Shown here one piece after another: positions 26,790 to 36,052 of a stretch of 58,071 nucleotides of DNA. Under the pieces are notes generated by a model that saw nothing but the letters and a program-made list of their open reading frames with translations, was not told the origin of the DNA and made no database searches. This DNA is from an uncultured Kangiellaceae bacterium. GTDB lineage: Bacteria; Pseudomonadota; Gammaproteobacteria; Enterobacterales; Kangiellaceae. Position 1 is the first letter of the stretch. Every line of letters begins with the position of its first letter. The stretch covers positions 1 to 58,071 of the forward strand of contig CAJQOL010000134.1 of NCBI GenBank assembly GCA_905479925.1, in the 5' to 3' direction. Made by a program: the position numbers and the translations under genes.

Positions 26790-26832
26790 GGAAATGGGCG
26801 CAAACGAATAGTTGAGACAGGCAAGTTGTTAT

Positions 26833-26853
26833 AGGCCATCAGCTGTTTGGCCT
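26833..26853. terminator. possible terminator stem between exbD and the next gene
   Basis: AGGCCA / TGGCCT with a nine-base loop between convergent genes. The T-run is short, so the call is weak. Confidence 0.35.
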
Positions 26854-27438
26854 TTAGCCGCTAAACTGTCGGTTTAGCCAATCCATGTTCTGCTCAAGAA
26901 AACGTTTATCTGCCTCGGTTACCAAGTCTAGGTTTTCCTGAACTAACGCGGCTTTTGCTTCTTGTTCCGCAAGAATAGCTTCGGCTCGTTCTATAGTTTC
27001 CTGCGAGGCAAAATTAGCTTTCATGGTGAGTATATTGGCGCGCAATATTCCAACCGTTTGAAAAATATCTGCCTTATCTGAACTTTGCATTTTGCTATAG
27101 TATGCGATGCCCATAATACGTTTAGAAAATTGAAAAACCTCCTCAACCGAATCGAATTCTGACTGAGCAAGCACCGCGCTAAGTTTCGGGTAAATAGCTA
27201 AACGTGATAATGCGGATTTATTAGGACGGTTGTTTTTGTCCTGAAGCTTAGTCAAATATTCAACCAACTTCGGGCTAGTTTGGCCCAACACCGTTAGTTC
27301 CTTCGAAACTTGCAAAAAGGACAACACAAGGCTTTTTGAAAGACTTTTATGGTTACTTTCTGTGGCATAACCACAATACGGAAGAAACAAAGCAATTAAA
27401 CAAATACATTTAATTAATAGTGACGAGAAAACTTTCAT
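26854..27438 (-). CDS. secreted protein of unknown function
   Basis: 194 residues. A signal peptide covers about residues 1-25 (hydrophobic stretch, then YCGYATES). The mature part is almost all helical and charged (VEYLTKLQDKNNRP, ETIERAEAILAEQEAKAAL) and ends EQNMDWLNRQFSG; there are no cysteines in the mature part. I do not recognise a family. AAGGA lies before the ATG. It is convergent with exbD and followed on the far side by the tRNA terminator. Confidence 0.7.
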   Translation of the reverse strand: MKVFSSLLIKCICLIALFLPYCGYATESNHKSLSKSLVLSFLQVSKELTVLGQTSPKLVEYLTKLQDKNNRPNKSALSRLAIYPKLSAVLAQSEFDSVEEVFQFSKRIMGIAYYSKMQSSDKADIFQTVGILRANILTMKANFASQETIERAEAILAEQEAKAALVQENLDLVTEADKRFLEQNMDWLNRQFSG

Positions 27439-27550
27439 TTAAGCAGACCCTTTCAAGGAGGACAGAAAAAGTCTAACACCTATAAGGCTTTGTATAAACC
27501 AATTGAAGAATTAGACTTTACAAAACTAATTAGTGCTAAATTCAAGCCGA

Positions 27551-27587
27551 AAAAAAAGGCCAATCTAAAAAGATTGGCCTTTTTTGC
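27551..27587. terminator. terminator of tRNA-Lys (bidirectional)
   Basis: aaaaaaggccaatct, loop aaaa, agattggcctttttt: a strong symmetrical stem with A-run and T-run on either side, directly after the tRNA gene. Confidence 0.93.
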
Positions 27588-27591
27588 AATA

Positions 27592-27667
27592 TGGTGGGTC
27601 GTGGGCGATTCGAACGCCCGACCAATTGATTAAAAGTCAACTGCTCTACCGGCTGAGCTAACGACCC
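27592..27667 (-). tRNA. tRNA-Lys (anticodon TTT)
   Basis: 76 bases including an encoded CCA. Acceptor stem gggtcgt / acgaccc, D-loop region agctcagccggtagagca, anticodon stem-loop ttgacttttaatcaa with anticodon TTT, and T-arm gttcgaatc. The CCA end is followed at once by the terminator. It stands alone between the unknown secreted protein and iscS. Confidence 0.97.
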
Positions 27668-27827
27668 GATGCGGAGCGCATTATCCGTGATTTTAGAAAA
27701 AATACAAGCCTTTATTTAAGATTTTTAAATAAAAAGAGCATTTATTTTAAAAAGCATTCTTTGAGCGCGCCTTCAAAGGTTTTACTACCTAATTAGAATA
27801 GACTAATTCTATGTATTTTGTGCAATT

Positions 27828-29003
27828 TTATCCCGAATTTCTCTCTTGCCAGTCAACGGACATGGCTCGTAATTTAGTTAAACCGTTAGTGACTACATCA
27901 ATCGCTGTGTCAACCTGCTCCATTGTTGTAAACCGACCAAAGGAGAAGCGCAAAGAGCTATGTGCCTGTGTATCGGTTAGCCCTATGCTCTTCAATACGT
28001 AAGACGGCTCTACGCTAGCTGAGGTACAAGCAGACCCCGATGAGACGGCAATATCTTTAAACGCCATAATCAAGCTTTCACTATCAACATAATCGAACCT
28101 AAGATTAACGATACCATCAACGCTAAGTTCTTGGTCTCCGTTGATATAAACACTTTCAATCTTAGTGACTTTAGATAAAAAGCTTTGTTTACACCTAAGC
28201 ACCTGTTGCTTACCTTGCTCTAACTCGTTACGAGCAATTTCAAAAGCTGTTCCCATTGCGGCAATCTGATGGGTGGGAAGCGTACCTGAGCGCAACCCTC
28301 GCTCATGTCCACCACCATGAATTTGAGCTTCCAAATGAGGCTGTTGGTTCTTACGCGCAAATAATGCGCCTACGCCTTTAGGTCCATAAATTTTATGAGC
28401 GGAAAAGGACATATAGTCAACTTTCAATTTACTTAAATCGATTTCTAACTTTCCCGCACTTTGCGCAGCATCCACATGAAAAGGGATATGGTGTAAGTGC
28501 GCAACCTCTCCGATAGCAGCGATGTCTTGGATAGTACCGAGCTCGTTGTTGACATGCATAATAGAAATTAAGATAGTCGTATCTTTAATTGCTTGGGCAA
28601 CCTGTTCTGCAGAAACGATGCCCGCAGAGGAGGGTTTAAGGTAGGTAACTTCAAACCCTTGTGTCTCAAGAAAAGCACAGCAATCTAAGATAGCCTTATG
28701 TTCAAACGCACTGGTTATAATGTGTCCTGACTTTTGCCACTGAGCAATACCTTTAAGAACAAGGTTATCGGCCTCAGTTGCCCCGGAAGTCCAAATGATC
28801 TCTCGAGGGTCGGCGTTTAATAAATCTGCCACTTGATTCCTGGCGATATCCACCAACTCTTCCGCCTGCCAACCAAAACGGTGAGAGCGAGAAGCGGGAT
28901 TACCGAATGCTCCGTCTAGCGTCAAGCAAGACATCAATTTGTCAGCGACAACTGGATCAACCGGTGTAGTCGCGGCGTAGTCTAGGTAAATAGGTTGTTT
29001 CAT
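27828..29003 (-). CDS. iscS: cysteine desulfurase IscS
   Basis: 391 residues (E. coli IscS 404). A PLP enzyme that takes sulfur from cysteine for Fe-S clusters and tRNA thiolation. It starts with the hallmark [14 protein letters not shown]; the PLP lysine is in [11 protein letters not shown]; the sulfur-carrying cysteine (about 326) is in [19 protein letters not shown], the IscS-type loop rather than the SufS or NifS form. The C-terminus lacks the last residues that in E. coli touch IscU. Upstream is cysE; neither iscR nor iscU, iscA, hscBA or fdx are adjacent. Confidence 0.93.
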   Translation of the reverse strand: MKQPIYLDYAATTPVDPVVADKLMSCLTLDGAFGNPASRSHRFGWQAEELVDIARNQVADLLNADPREIIWTSGATEADNLVLKGIAQWQKSGHIITSAFEHKAILDCCAFLETQGFEVTYLKPSSAGIVSAEQVAQAIKDTTILISIMHVNNELGTIQDIAAIGEVAHLHHIPFHVDAAQSAGKLEIDLSKLKVDYMSFSAHKIYGPKGVGALFARKNQQPHLEAQIHGGGHERGLRSGTLPTHQIAAMGTAFEIARNELEQGKQQVLRCKQSFLSKVTKIESVYINGDQELSVDGIVNLRFDYVDSESLIMAFKDIAVSSGSACTSASVEPSYVLKSIGLTDTQAHSSLRFSFGRFTTMEQVDTAIDVVTNGLTKLRAMSVDWQERNSG

Positions 29004-29103
29004 GAAAAAAGTTTATAAACTGGAGTTTAGCTAATTATACGCTTAATCTTATGTAAATAGCAGTCCTATGGAGTGGAGCTGATTGGCAACATCTAAAACG
29101 TTT

Positions 29104-29901
29104 TTAAGAGCTAAACTCGTCCTCACACGGCTGCTTATTGGATTTATCAGAGATAAAATCGCTGGCGTCAATACCGGGTAATTGTAAGGTTGAAATATCA
29201 ATCCCCTCTTTCGCCAAGCTGTCTAGTAGTAGGCTCAGCTGCTGGTCGACCGCTCGTGAATGTTGAAGCATACTGCTAATTACCTGCGCAACCGGATCGT
29301 AGCATTTATGACTTTCGCCATACGCTTCAAAGCCGATAAGTTGCTCGACACGCTCTCTATGAGAACTCTTTTTTCGTGTTGTGGCTTCAATGATATGTCC
29401 CGGAATACCTATAACCGTAGAACCTGCGGGGGCATCTTTGGTTACTACCGCATTAGAACCAACTCTACAGTTAGTGCCTAATGTTATTGGTCCTAAGATT
29501 TTAGCTCCTGCGCCAATCACAACGCGATCTTCAAGGGTTGGATGACGTTTACCCTCTTCCCACGTTGTACCGCCCAAGGTTACTCCATGATAGAGCGTGC
29601 AATCATCGCCAATCACAGCGGTTTCTCCGATAACTACTCCCATTGCATGGTCAATGAATAGCCGTTTACCAACGGTCGCTCCAGGATGAATTTCTACCCC
29701 TGTTAACCACCTTGCAATGGTCGATAATAAACGAGCAAGCCAAAGCCAATTATTACTCCATAAACGGTGAGCAACGCGGTGAATCCAAACCGCATGTAGG
29801 CCAGGATAATTAGTTAAGACATCAAGGGTGTTTCGTGCGGCAGGATCACGCGCAAAAATACTTTTGATATCATCTTTCATTCGATTCAGCATGGCGGGCA
29901 T
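29104..29901 (-). CDS. cysE: serine O-acetyltransferase
   Basis: 265 residues. Makes O-acetylserine, the committed step of cysteine synthesis. N-terminal helical part ([31 protein letters not shown] in spaced form), then the left-handed beta-helix with [24 protein letters not shown] and the catalytic His/Asp, ending in GIPGHII. The C-terminal tail is longer than in the plant enzymes and ends in a charged segment. ATG at 29901 with AGGAAA 9 bases before. It sits between trmJ and iscS, supplying cysteine to the desulfurase in metabolic terms. Confidence 0.95.
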   Translation of the reverse strand: MPAMLNRMKDDIKSIFARDPAARNTLDVLTNYPGLHAVWIHRVAHRLWSNNWLWLARLLSTIARWLTGVEIHPGATVGKRLFIDHAMGVVIGETAVIGDDCTLYHGVTLGGTTWEEGKRHPTLEDRVVIGAGAKILGPITLGTNCRVGSNAVVTKDAPAGSTVIGIPGHIIEATTRKKSSHRERVEQLIGFEAYGESHKCYDPVAQVISSMLQHSRAVDQQLSLLLDSLAKEGIDISTLQLPGIDASDFISDKSNKQPCEDEFSS

Positions 29902-29933
29902 TGTGCCAGTTTCCTAGCGTAATTTTAAAAAAC

Positions 29934-30662
29934 TTATTGTTCTAAGAGACTTTCAACCGATGACAAAAACCCTCGCAAGACTTTGTATTCACTTTCGGTA
30001 ATCTGGGCTTTGCTAAGTAACCGGTTCAGTCTTATTTCTATTTGCTTAGGGTGTTTGGGGTTTAAATAGCCTGTTGCAGTCATTATGTCTTTAAAGTGCA
30101 CCAGTAAGCCTTCCAATTGCTGGTGAGAAACCATTTGTTCGTTAGTCGGTATTCGTTGCTCTGGAAGCTGCTGCATTTCCGAGAAAGCTAGTCTCATTTC
30201 ATAGCTAATCAGTTGAACTGCTGAAGCCAAGTTTAAGGAGGAGTACTCTGGGTTGGTCGGTATATATACCTGGTAATGGCATAGATGCAGCTCCTCATTA
30301 GTTAAACCAGAATTCTCCGTTCCAAAAAGTAATGCGACTGGGACATTTTGCTGATTATTGTCAATAATCTCAGCAAGCTCGCGAGGTGTAACAAGGCGAC
30401 TAGGTAGCGAGCGAGTTCTCACGCTAGCCCCCACCACGAGACGGCAGTCGGCAATGGCAGCTTCAGTAGAATCATGAACAGTTGCGTTGCTGAGTAGATC
30501 CGACGCTTTCGATGCTCGTTCAGTAGCCTCTGCGCAAGGAAACGTTTTAGGGTTCACTAAACTTAACTGAGATAACCCCATTACCTTCATCGCTCGAGCG
30601 GCGGCACCAATATTTCCGGGGTGTGTTGTGTGGGACAGTACAATTTTTATTTGGTCAAGCAT
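29934..30662 (-). CDS. trmJ: tRNA (cytidine/uridine-2'-O-)-methyltransferase TrmJ
   Basis: 242 residues from the ATG at 30662, which aligns with E. coli TrmJ; a TTG six codons upstream is less likely. A SPOUT enzyme that methylates position 32 of several tRNAs. Landmarks: IVLSHTTHPGNIGAAARAMK, VALLFGTENSGLTNEEL and the knot motif IPTNPEYSSLNLASAVQL. In E. coli trmJ lies beside iscR; here cysE and iscS follow, so the neighbourhood is a reduced form of that arrangement. Confidence 0.95.
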   Translation of the reverse strand: MLDQIKIVLSHTTHPGNIGAAARAMKVMGLSQLSLVNPKTFPCAEATERASKASDLLSNATVHDSTEAAIADCRLVVGASVRTRSLPSRLVTPRELAEIIDNNQQNVPVALLFGTENSGLTNEELHLCHYQVYIPTNPEYSSLNLASAVQLISYEMRLAFSEMQQLPEQRIPTNEQMVSHQQLEGLLVHFKDIMTATGYLNPKHPKQIEIRLNRLLSKAQITESEYKVLRGFLSSVESLLEQ

Positions 30663-30908
30663 AGAACGAGTGATAACCAATTGATTAAGTGAATTTTATG
30701 GAACCAAGATCATATCATTCGAGGGTGATGAAATATATCGCTAAACACCTCGATATTATTAGACTGAATAGCTATTAAAAAATGAGTCATAATAGCCTGA
30801 TAATTGATTTATCTCGTGTAACGGAATAGCTTGCTCAAGTAAGTCATTGTAAAGCTTGAAAGTTATGCAAGCGACCCGCTCAAGCCTAACATTTAGCCCT
30901 GTGTTCTA

Positions 30909-31087
30909 TAATAGCGGTATAGGTAAAACTCTAATTAAAGAAAAGTTCAATGTTTTTAATTTGAGTCGGATAAAACTTTTTAGTATTTTCGACGTCATAG
31001 TTATAAGAAACAACTTCCAGTACTTTAGGTTTTCCTCTGTCATGGAACCTGCCCCGGCCTGATCTGCCAATCGACCGGGTTTTTTTT
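30909..31087 (+). ncRNA. candidate small RNA with terminator
   Basis: In the 560-base gap between trmJ and the orphan gene, a TATAAT box (about 30909-30914) is followed by about 170 bases with no credible gene. These end in a hairpin (aggttttcc 31027-31035 pairing with ggaacct 31044-31050) and then a terminator, cccgg (31053-31057) / ccggg (31075-31079) with eight T. The -35 region is weak. I do not recognise a known RNA family. Confidence 0.4.
31053..31087 (+). terminator. terminator of the candidate small RNA
   Basis: Five G-C pairs, 17-base loop, then TTTTTTTT. No plus-strand gene lies upstream to account for it. Confidence 0.7.
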
Positions 31088-31223
31088 GCCTAAAATTTGA
31101 GTTCTACCAAGATCAGAATATCTACTAAATTGGTCGGTATCTATAAGATTGAATCCCAGAGCAACGATTGACATAATAATAGCAATAGGAAAGAAGGACG
31201 AAAGAACGATTTAGAACGACTTA

Positions 31224-31706
31224 TTATTTGGCTTTACGAAATGCTTTGACAATATGATGGGTTTCTTGACTAAGTATTTCCCAAACTCGATCAAACCGAG
31301 TTTCCAGAAAAGCAGCATCTCTCAATTGTTTTACGTTAACGATTTTTTCTTCATTTTCTAGCATTTTTAAACTTTTTGTAGAAGCAATGATCAACGCCAC
31401 CTGTAGCAACTTATCCTCTGCACCATACTGCCTGTCACGATTTGAGGAAGTATTAACTTCTTTACTATAATAACTACCATCGTACTCAATCATTTCTTCA
31501 TTAATCAGTGGCTTAATTATTTTCAAAAACTGCTGTCGTTTAGCAACAGCAACAATTGGCGAGTCAGAACCGTTAGATCTTGAGAGTTTTTTAACGACAT
31601 TAGTGCCATTAATTAATGAGTCTACTTTGAAGGTTGAAAAAATCGTTCCAAGATCAGAACGCTCTTCATCGAGTACAACCCCAAAAAAGTCATCCAGTTT
31701 TAGCAT
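31224..31706 (-). CDS. orphan protein of unknown function
   Basis: 160 residues, no signal peptide, membrane helix or cysteine. It is charged and mainly helical, with an N-terminal MLKLDDFFGVVLDEERSDLG and a C-terminal SQETHHIVKAFRKAK. I do not recognise a family. Codon use looks like that of its neighbours and the frame is long for chance, so it is probably real. It sits alone between the candidate small RNA and the 13-bp array downstream of rplS. Confidence 0.6.
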   Translation of the reverse strand: MLKLDDFFGVVLDEERSDLGTIFSTFKVDSLINGTNVVKKLSRSNGSDSPIVAVAKRQQFLKIIKPLINEEMIEYDGSYYSKEVNTSSNRDRQYGAEDKLLQVALIIASTKSLKMLENEEKIVNVKQLRDAAFLETRFDRVWEILSQETHHIVKAFRKAK

Positions 31707-31826
31707 AGTATTTTCGCTAGATAATTGTTCAATTTAGTTTGAATTCTTACGTGTTTAGAAAAAGTATAGCAGAGAATTTCTAAAATATTGATTCTTATGA
31801 CAAAAACCAGAAAAGATGCCGGTGAT

Positions 31827-31871
31827 ATTGAATATAGAGATTGAATATGGAGATTGAATATGGAGATTGAA
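31827..31871. repeat. three and a half 13-bp tandem units after rplS
   Basis: Units at 31827 (attgaatatagag), 31840 and 31853 (both attgaatatggag), plus attgaa at 31866. They lie between the rplS terminator and the orphan gene. Confidence 0.95.
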
Positions 31872-31898
31872 CCTAACAATTATTAGCTTTATAGCAAC

Positions 31899-31926
31899 AA
31901 AAAAGCCGGCATCAGCCGGCTTTTTT
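31899..31926 (-). terminator. terminator of the rpsP-rimM-trmD-rplS operon
   Basis: aaaaaagccggc, loop atca, gccggctttttt: a strong stem ending 14 bases after the rplS stop on the minus strand. Confidence 0.93.
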
Positions 31927-31940
31927 CAAACAGTCGTTAA

Positions 31941-32300
31941 TTACTTCTTTTTAACGTCTAATTTTTCTTTGATTCTTGCAGACTTACCACTTAATTCACG
32001 CAAATAGTAAAGCTTCGCTTGGCGAACATCACCACGACGTTTAACAGTAATGCTGCTAATCATTGGGCTATGTGTTTGAAATACACGCTCAACACCTTCA
32101 CCGTAAGAAATTTTTCTTACGGTAAAAGCAGAGTTTAAACCTCTATTTTTTACACCGATTACAACGCCTTCAAAAGCCTGTAAACGTTCTCTATCACCTT
32201 CTTTAACTTTAACTTGAACGATGACAGTATCACCTGGAGCAAACTCAGGTATTTCTTTGTTCATTTGTTCCTGTTCGAGTTGTTCGATCAACTTACTCAT
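31941..32300 (-). CDS. rplS: 50S ribosomal protein L19
   Basis: 119 residues (E. coli 115). It lies at the 30S-50S interface. [24 protein letters not shown] and [16 protein letters not shown] are diagnostic, as is [21 protein letters not shown]. Last gene of the conserved rpsP-rimM-trmD-rplS operon, followed by a strong terminator. Confidence 0.98.
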   Translation of the reverse strand: MSKLIEQLEQEQMNKEIPEFAPGDTVIVQVKVKEGDRERLQAFEGVVIGVKNRGLNSAFTVRKISYGEGVERVFQTHSPMISSITVKRRGDVRQAKLYYLRELSGKSARIKEKLDVKKK

Positions 32301-32366
32301 GATTTTCTCCTAGGTCAATAACCAGTCTTCTATACTTAAAAACTATCAATTGCAAAACCATTGTTA

Positions 32367-33101
32367 TCAATGATCTTGCTTAAAACTTTCCAAAAGCTGT
32401 CTTTCATTCTCTGACAACTTGTCTTCATCCAACAAATCTGGCCTTTTTTGCCAGGTTCGTCCTAATCTCTGTTGTAGCCGCCACTGCTCAATAGCTTTGT
32501 GGTCGCCACTTAACAACACTTTAGGTACACCTTTGCCTTCGTATACCTCAGGCCTAGTATAGTGGGGATGATCAAGCAAGCCATCCTCAAACGAGTCTGC
32601 TTCTGCTGACTCACTATGCCCTAACACTTCTGGCAAAAACCGTGTAACCGCATCTATTACCAGCATTGATGGTAACTCACCACCACTAAGAACAAAGTCG
32701 CCGACCGATATTTCTATATCAACAACTTCGTCAATTAATCGCTGGTCGACACCTTCATACCGCCCACAAAGCAAAACTAAGTGTTTTTCATGACTCAACT
32801 TTTTTGCCAATGTGTGGGTGAATTTTTCACCCTGTGGCGACAAATAGATAACCTTCGCCTTTATATTATCTTTATCTATTGCTGATTCAATAGCCCTCTT
32901 AAGCGGCTCTATCTTCATCAGCATACCGGGACCGCCGCCGTATGGTCTATCGTCAACCGTACGGTGCCTATCTACCGTGAACTCTCTAGGATTTATACAA
33001 TCAAAAAGAATTCTGCCTTCTTTAACTGCGCGACCAATTACACCGTAATTGGTTACCGCTTCAAACATTTCGGGAAATAAACTTATTGCACTAAATCTCA
33101 A
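32367..33101 (-). CDS. trmD: tRNA (guanine37-N1)-methyltransferase
   Basis: 244 residues (E. coli 255). A SPOUT-class enzyme that makes m1G37 and prevents frameshifting. SAM-binding trefoil knot: LCGRYEGVDQRLIDEVVD then ISVGDFVLSGGE; also DRPYGGGPGMLMKIEPL and the C-terminal LLDHPHYTRPEVYEG. Third gene of the operon, 66 bases before rplS. Confidence 0.98.
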   Translation of the reverse strand: MRFSAISLFPEMFEAVTNYGVIGRAVKEGRILFDCINPREFTVDRHRTVDDRPYGGGPGMLMKIEPLKRAIESAIDKDNIKAKVIYLSPQGEKFTHTLAKKLSHEKHLVLLCGRYEGVDQRLIDEVVDIEISVGDFVLSGGELPSMLVIDAVTRFLPEVLGHSESAEADSFEDGLLDHPHYTRPEVYEGKGVPKVLLSGDHKAIEQWRLQQRLGRTWQKRPDLLDEDKLSENERQLLESFKQDH

Positions 33102-33137
33102 TACGTTTTCCCTCTGTTTGCAAAAATAGGCTAAAAA

Positions 33138-33686
33138 CTACTCGAAGTCGTTGTCCCAATCAACAATGACAACTCCGCGTTCCAAGTCTACTTGTTTCAC
33201 CACATCACCATACAGGTAAGGGATCAAAATTTCTTTTTCCTTAGCTTCAACACGATATTCATCAGCTAATTGAATGACCATTACGTCATTTGCACCGGTA
33301 GCCATCATCGAAACGATTGAACCAAACGGCTCATTTTGCAGATTTACAACTGATAACCCTTGCAAATCACGCCAATAAAAATCATTTTCATCTAAGGATT
33401 TAAGCTGCTCTTGGTTGATAGCAATATCACTACCAATAAGCGCGTGCGCTTTATCTCTATCATCAATGCCCTTCAATTGAGCAACAATGGTCTTACCTTG
33501 CTTTCTGCCCTTAATAACTTCTATCGAAGTCCAACCGGACTTCTGCTTTATCAACCAAGGGCTATAGGTCAGTATATTATCTCTAGGTTCAGCATGAGAA
33601 AACACTTTGACCCATCCATGAACACCAAAAACTCCAGAAATTTGACCGATGATAATCGGTTTATTTACCGGAGTTGTCGAGTTCAT
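33138..33686 (-). CDS. rimM: 16S rRNA processing protein RimM
   Basis: 182 residues (E. coli 182). Assists maturation of the 30S head and binds S19. N-terminal domain with GQISGVFGVHGWVKVFS, and a C-terminal PRC-barrel with ILIPYLYGDVVKQVDLERGVVIV in pieces. 15 bases after rpsP and 36 before trmD, the standard operon order. Confidence 0.97.
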   Translation of the reverse strand: MNSTTPVNKPIIIGQISGVFGVHGWVKVFSHAEPRDNILTYSPWLIKQKSGWTSIEVIKGRKQGKTIVAQLKGIDDRDKAHALIGSDIAINQEQLKSLDENDFYWRDLQGLSVVNLQNEPFGSIVSMMATGANDVMVIQLADEYRVEAKEKEILIPYLYGDVVKQVDLERGVVIVDWDNDFE

Positions 33687-33701
33687 TGTAAATCTCAGCG
33701 A

Positions 33702-33947
33702 TTAAGCTGCAGCTTGGTCTTTAACCAGCTTTCTAACACGGTCACTCATTTGAGCGCCTTGTCCAATCCAATGATCGATGCGTGCATTATCTACACGAAT
33801 GCGCTCTTCTTGTCCTGTTGCTACAGGGTTAAAAAAGCCAACACGCTCAATGAATCTGCCATCTCGAGCATTACGCTTGTCTGTAACAACCATATGATAA
33901 AATGGACGCTTTTTTGAGCCACCACGGGCTAAACGAATGGTAACCAT
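33702..33947 (-). CDS. rpsP: 30S ribosomal protein S16
   Basis: 81 residues (E. coli 82). The start [20 protein letters not shown] and [12 protein letters not shown] are diagnostic. First gene of the rpsP-rimM-trmD-rplS operon. Promoter candidate with a GC-rich discriminator about 135 bases upstream. Confidence 0.98.
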   Translation of the reverse strand: MVTIRLARGGSKKRPFYHMVVTDKRNARDGRFIERVGFFNPVATGQEERIRVDNARIDHWIGQGAQMSDRVRKLVKDQAAA

Positions 33948-34072
33948 GCGTATAAATTCCTCTAAATTCTTGGTATTGATGTCTGATACGTTCTAGTCAA
34001 ATAAGACTCGTACTAGCCATTTAATGTCTTTTTAAGACTCTATTTGGCCGGTGAACTTTCGCTCAGAGCACA

Positions 34073-34111
34073 AAGGACGCGCATTTTATCTCTAAATGAT
34101 TCGTTTGGAAA
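34073..34111 (-). promoter_or_regulatory. rpsP operon promoter
   Basis: Minus strand TTTCCA (34111-34106), 17 bases, TAAAAT (34088-34083), then GCGCGTCC. Same -10 and discriminator as the rplU promoter. The rest of the 376-base gap 33948-34323 shows no gene. Confidence 0.6.
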
Positions 34112-34323
34112 CCTTTTTTAGCGATAAATTAGCGGATTTTGACGTTTTATTGAACATTTTTTGAAACCTAAAGGTAAATATCTCGATTTACCTTTAATAA
34201 TAAGCACTCAAGTGACATAAATAACGTCGATATTGCCACTCGGTGTGTCGTTGAACTTTCTTTATCGGTTAATGAGTTGCTTGGGTTACACAACGATTAG
34301 CTAATAAATAGCAAATCGATGAT

Positions 34324-35697
34324 TTACCCCATTGGCGGCATTCCGCCACCTGGAGGCATCATACCTTTCATACCTCGCATCATTTTCATCATTCCGCCTT
34401 TCCCTTTCATTTTTTTCATCATCTTCTGCATTTGCTTAAATTGCTTTAGCATCCGGTTTACATCCTGGATTTCAGTTCCAGACCCCATAGCAATGCGTTT
34501 TTTCCTAGAACCTTTAATGACTTCTGGAAAGGCCTTTTCTTTAGCCGTCATTGAATTGATCATCGCTTCCATACGAATAGTTACTTTGTCATTTAGCTGG
34601 TCTTTAGCGGCTTGTGGCACATTTCCCATTCCAGGGAGTTTATCCATCATGCTCGTTAGGCCGCCCATATTCTTCATTTGAACCAGCTGTTCTCTAAAAT
34701 CTTCCAAATCAAAGCCAGTTCCTTTCATAACCTTTTTGGCTAGCTTTTCTGCTTTGTCTTTGTCAACCTTACGCTCAACCTCTTCGATCAGAGATAATAC
34801 ATCCCCCATGCCTAAGATTCGTTGCGCTACTCGGTCTGGGTGGAAAGGTTCGAGCGCATCCAGCTTTTCACCCATCCCCATAAATTTAATTGGTTTTCCG
34901 GTGATATGTCTTATAGAAAGCGCTGCACCACCTCTGGCATCACCATCCGCTTTGGTAAGAATAACACCGGTTAATGGTAGCGCTTGGTCAAAGGCTTTTG
35001 CGGTGTTTGCAGCATCCTGACCGGTCATACTATCAACAACAAAAAGAGTTTCGACAGGACTGATTGCTTTGTGGAGCCCTTGTATCTCTTGCATCATTTC
35101 ATCATCAACCGCTAACCGACCGGCCGTATCCACTATCAGGACATCGACAAAATCTTTCTTAGCCTGCTTGATAGCAGCCTTAGCTATATCGACAGGTTTC
35201 TGCTCTACAGTACTAGGGAAAAAGGTTGCTCCTACCTCTTCAGTCACACGCTCCAATTGCTCGATTGCTGCTGGTCGATAGACATCAGCACTCACCAACA
35301 TAACCGACTTCTTTTCCCGCTCCATTAAATAACGCGCTAATTTTGCAGAGGAAGTTGTTTTACCCGCACCTTGCAGGCCAGCCATCAATACTACCGCAGG
35401 AGGGCTTGCCTTAAGATCAAGGGTTTGGTTTGCTGCCCCCATGGCCGCAACCATTTCACTTTGCACGACTTTAATAAAAGCTTGGCCTGGAGATAAGCTA
35501 GACTTAACTTCTTTCCCTAGCGCTCTATACTTTACTTTGGTTACAAAATCTTTAACGACTGGCAGCGCAACATCCGCCTCCAGTAACGCCATTCGAACTT
35601 GTCTTAAAGTTTTTTGGATATTGTCTTCGGTTATTCGCCCTTTACCACTAATATTCTTTAGGACTTTATTTAACCGATCACTTAAACTATCAAACAT
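34324..35697 (-). CDS. ffh: signal recognition particle protein Ffh
   Basis: 457 residues (E. coli 453). The GTPase that, with 4.5S RNA, targets membrane proteins to FtsY. N and G domains: ALLEADVALPVVKDF, P-loop GLQGAGKTTSSAKLA, ADVYRPAAIEQL, VDTAGRLAVD, TKADGDARGGAAL. The M domain is methionine-rich (KMMKKMKGKGGMMKMM) and ends in Gly/Pro/Met. Divergent from the ypjD-like gene as in E. coli. It is 376 bases upstream-separated from rpsP in the same direction. Confidence 0.98.
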   Translation of the reverse strand: MFDSLSDRLNKVLKNISGKGRITEDNIQKTLRQVRMALLEADVALPVVKDFVTKVKYRALGKEVKSSLSPGQAFIKVVQSEMVAAMGAANQTLDLKASPPAVVLMAGLQGAGKTTSSAKLARYLMEREKKSVMLVSADVYRPAAIEQLERVTEEVGATFFPSTVEQKPVDIAKAAIKQAKKDFVDVLIVDTAGRLAVDDEMMQEIQGLHKAISPVETLFVVDSMTGQDAANTAKAFDQALPLTGVILTKADGDARGGAALSIRHITGKPIKFMGMGEKLDALEPFHPDRVAQRILGMGDVLSLIEEVERKVDKDKAEKLAKKVMKGTGFDLEDFREQLVQMKNMGGLTSMMDKLPGMGNVPQAAKDQLNDKVTIRMEAMINSMTAKEKAFPEVIKGSRKKRIAMGSGTEIQDVNRMLKQFKQMQKMMKKMKGKGGMMKMMRGMKGMMPPGGGMPPMG

Positions 35698-35902
35698 ATC
35701 ACTACCTTAACTTTGCTTGTCGCTTTGCTCTAAGTCGCTGAAAACTGTATTTTCACAACACTTAGTGCCAAAATCATATACGCTCATCTGAATTGATTAA
35801 TTGATAACTGCCTCGTTATAAACTCAACCTTTTCACAATTTTGTTTATCAATCGTCTTTAACTATCCGAGTAGCGCGAAATTAACCGTTGAAATTAGCCG
35901 TT

Positions 35903-35930
35903 ATTATAGCGGTATATGAATATCGAACAA
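35903..35930 (-). promoter_or_regulatory. candidate ffh promoter
   Basis: Minus strand TTGTTC (35930-35925), 16 bases, TATAAT (35908-35903), about 205 bases before the ffh ATG. A perfect -10 box, but the -35 is weak. The 355-base divergent gap 35698-36052 holds no gene. Confidence 0.4.
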
Positions 35931-36052
35931 CTCATTTATGCCTATCGACTAAAAGCAACCTGAATAAATTTACAGGAAAGTTTGTTCCAGACTTGTTACT
36001 AAGGACTAGCTAGTTAATAATGAGCTCCTAGTTAAAACAAGGCACCAACCTT

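Noticed and set aside
30856-31062. Short plus-strand frame of 68 codons in the trmJ/orphan gap
   Set aside because: TTG start without a ribosome site, no protein-like pattern; the region fits a structured RNA better.
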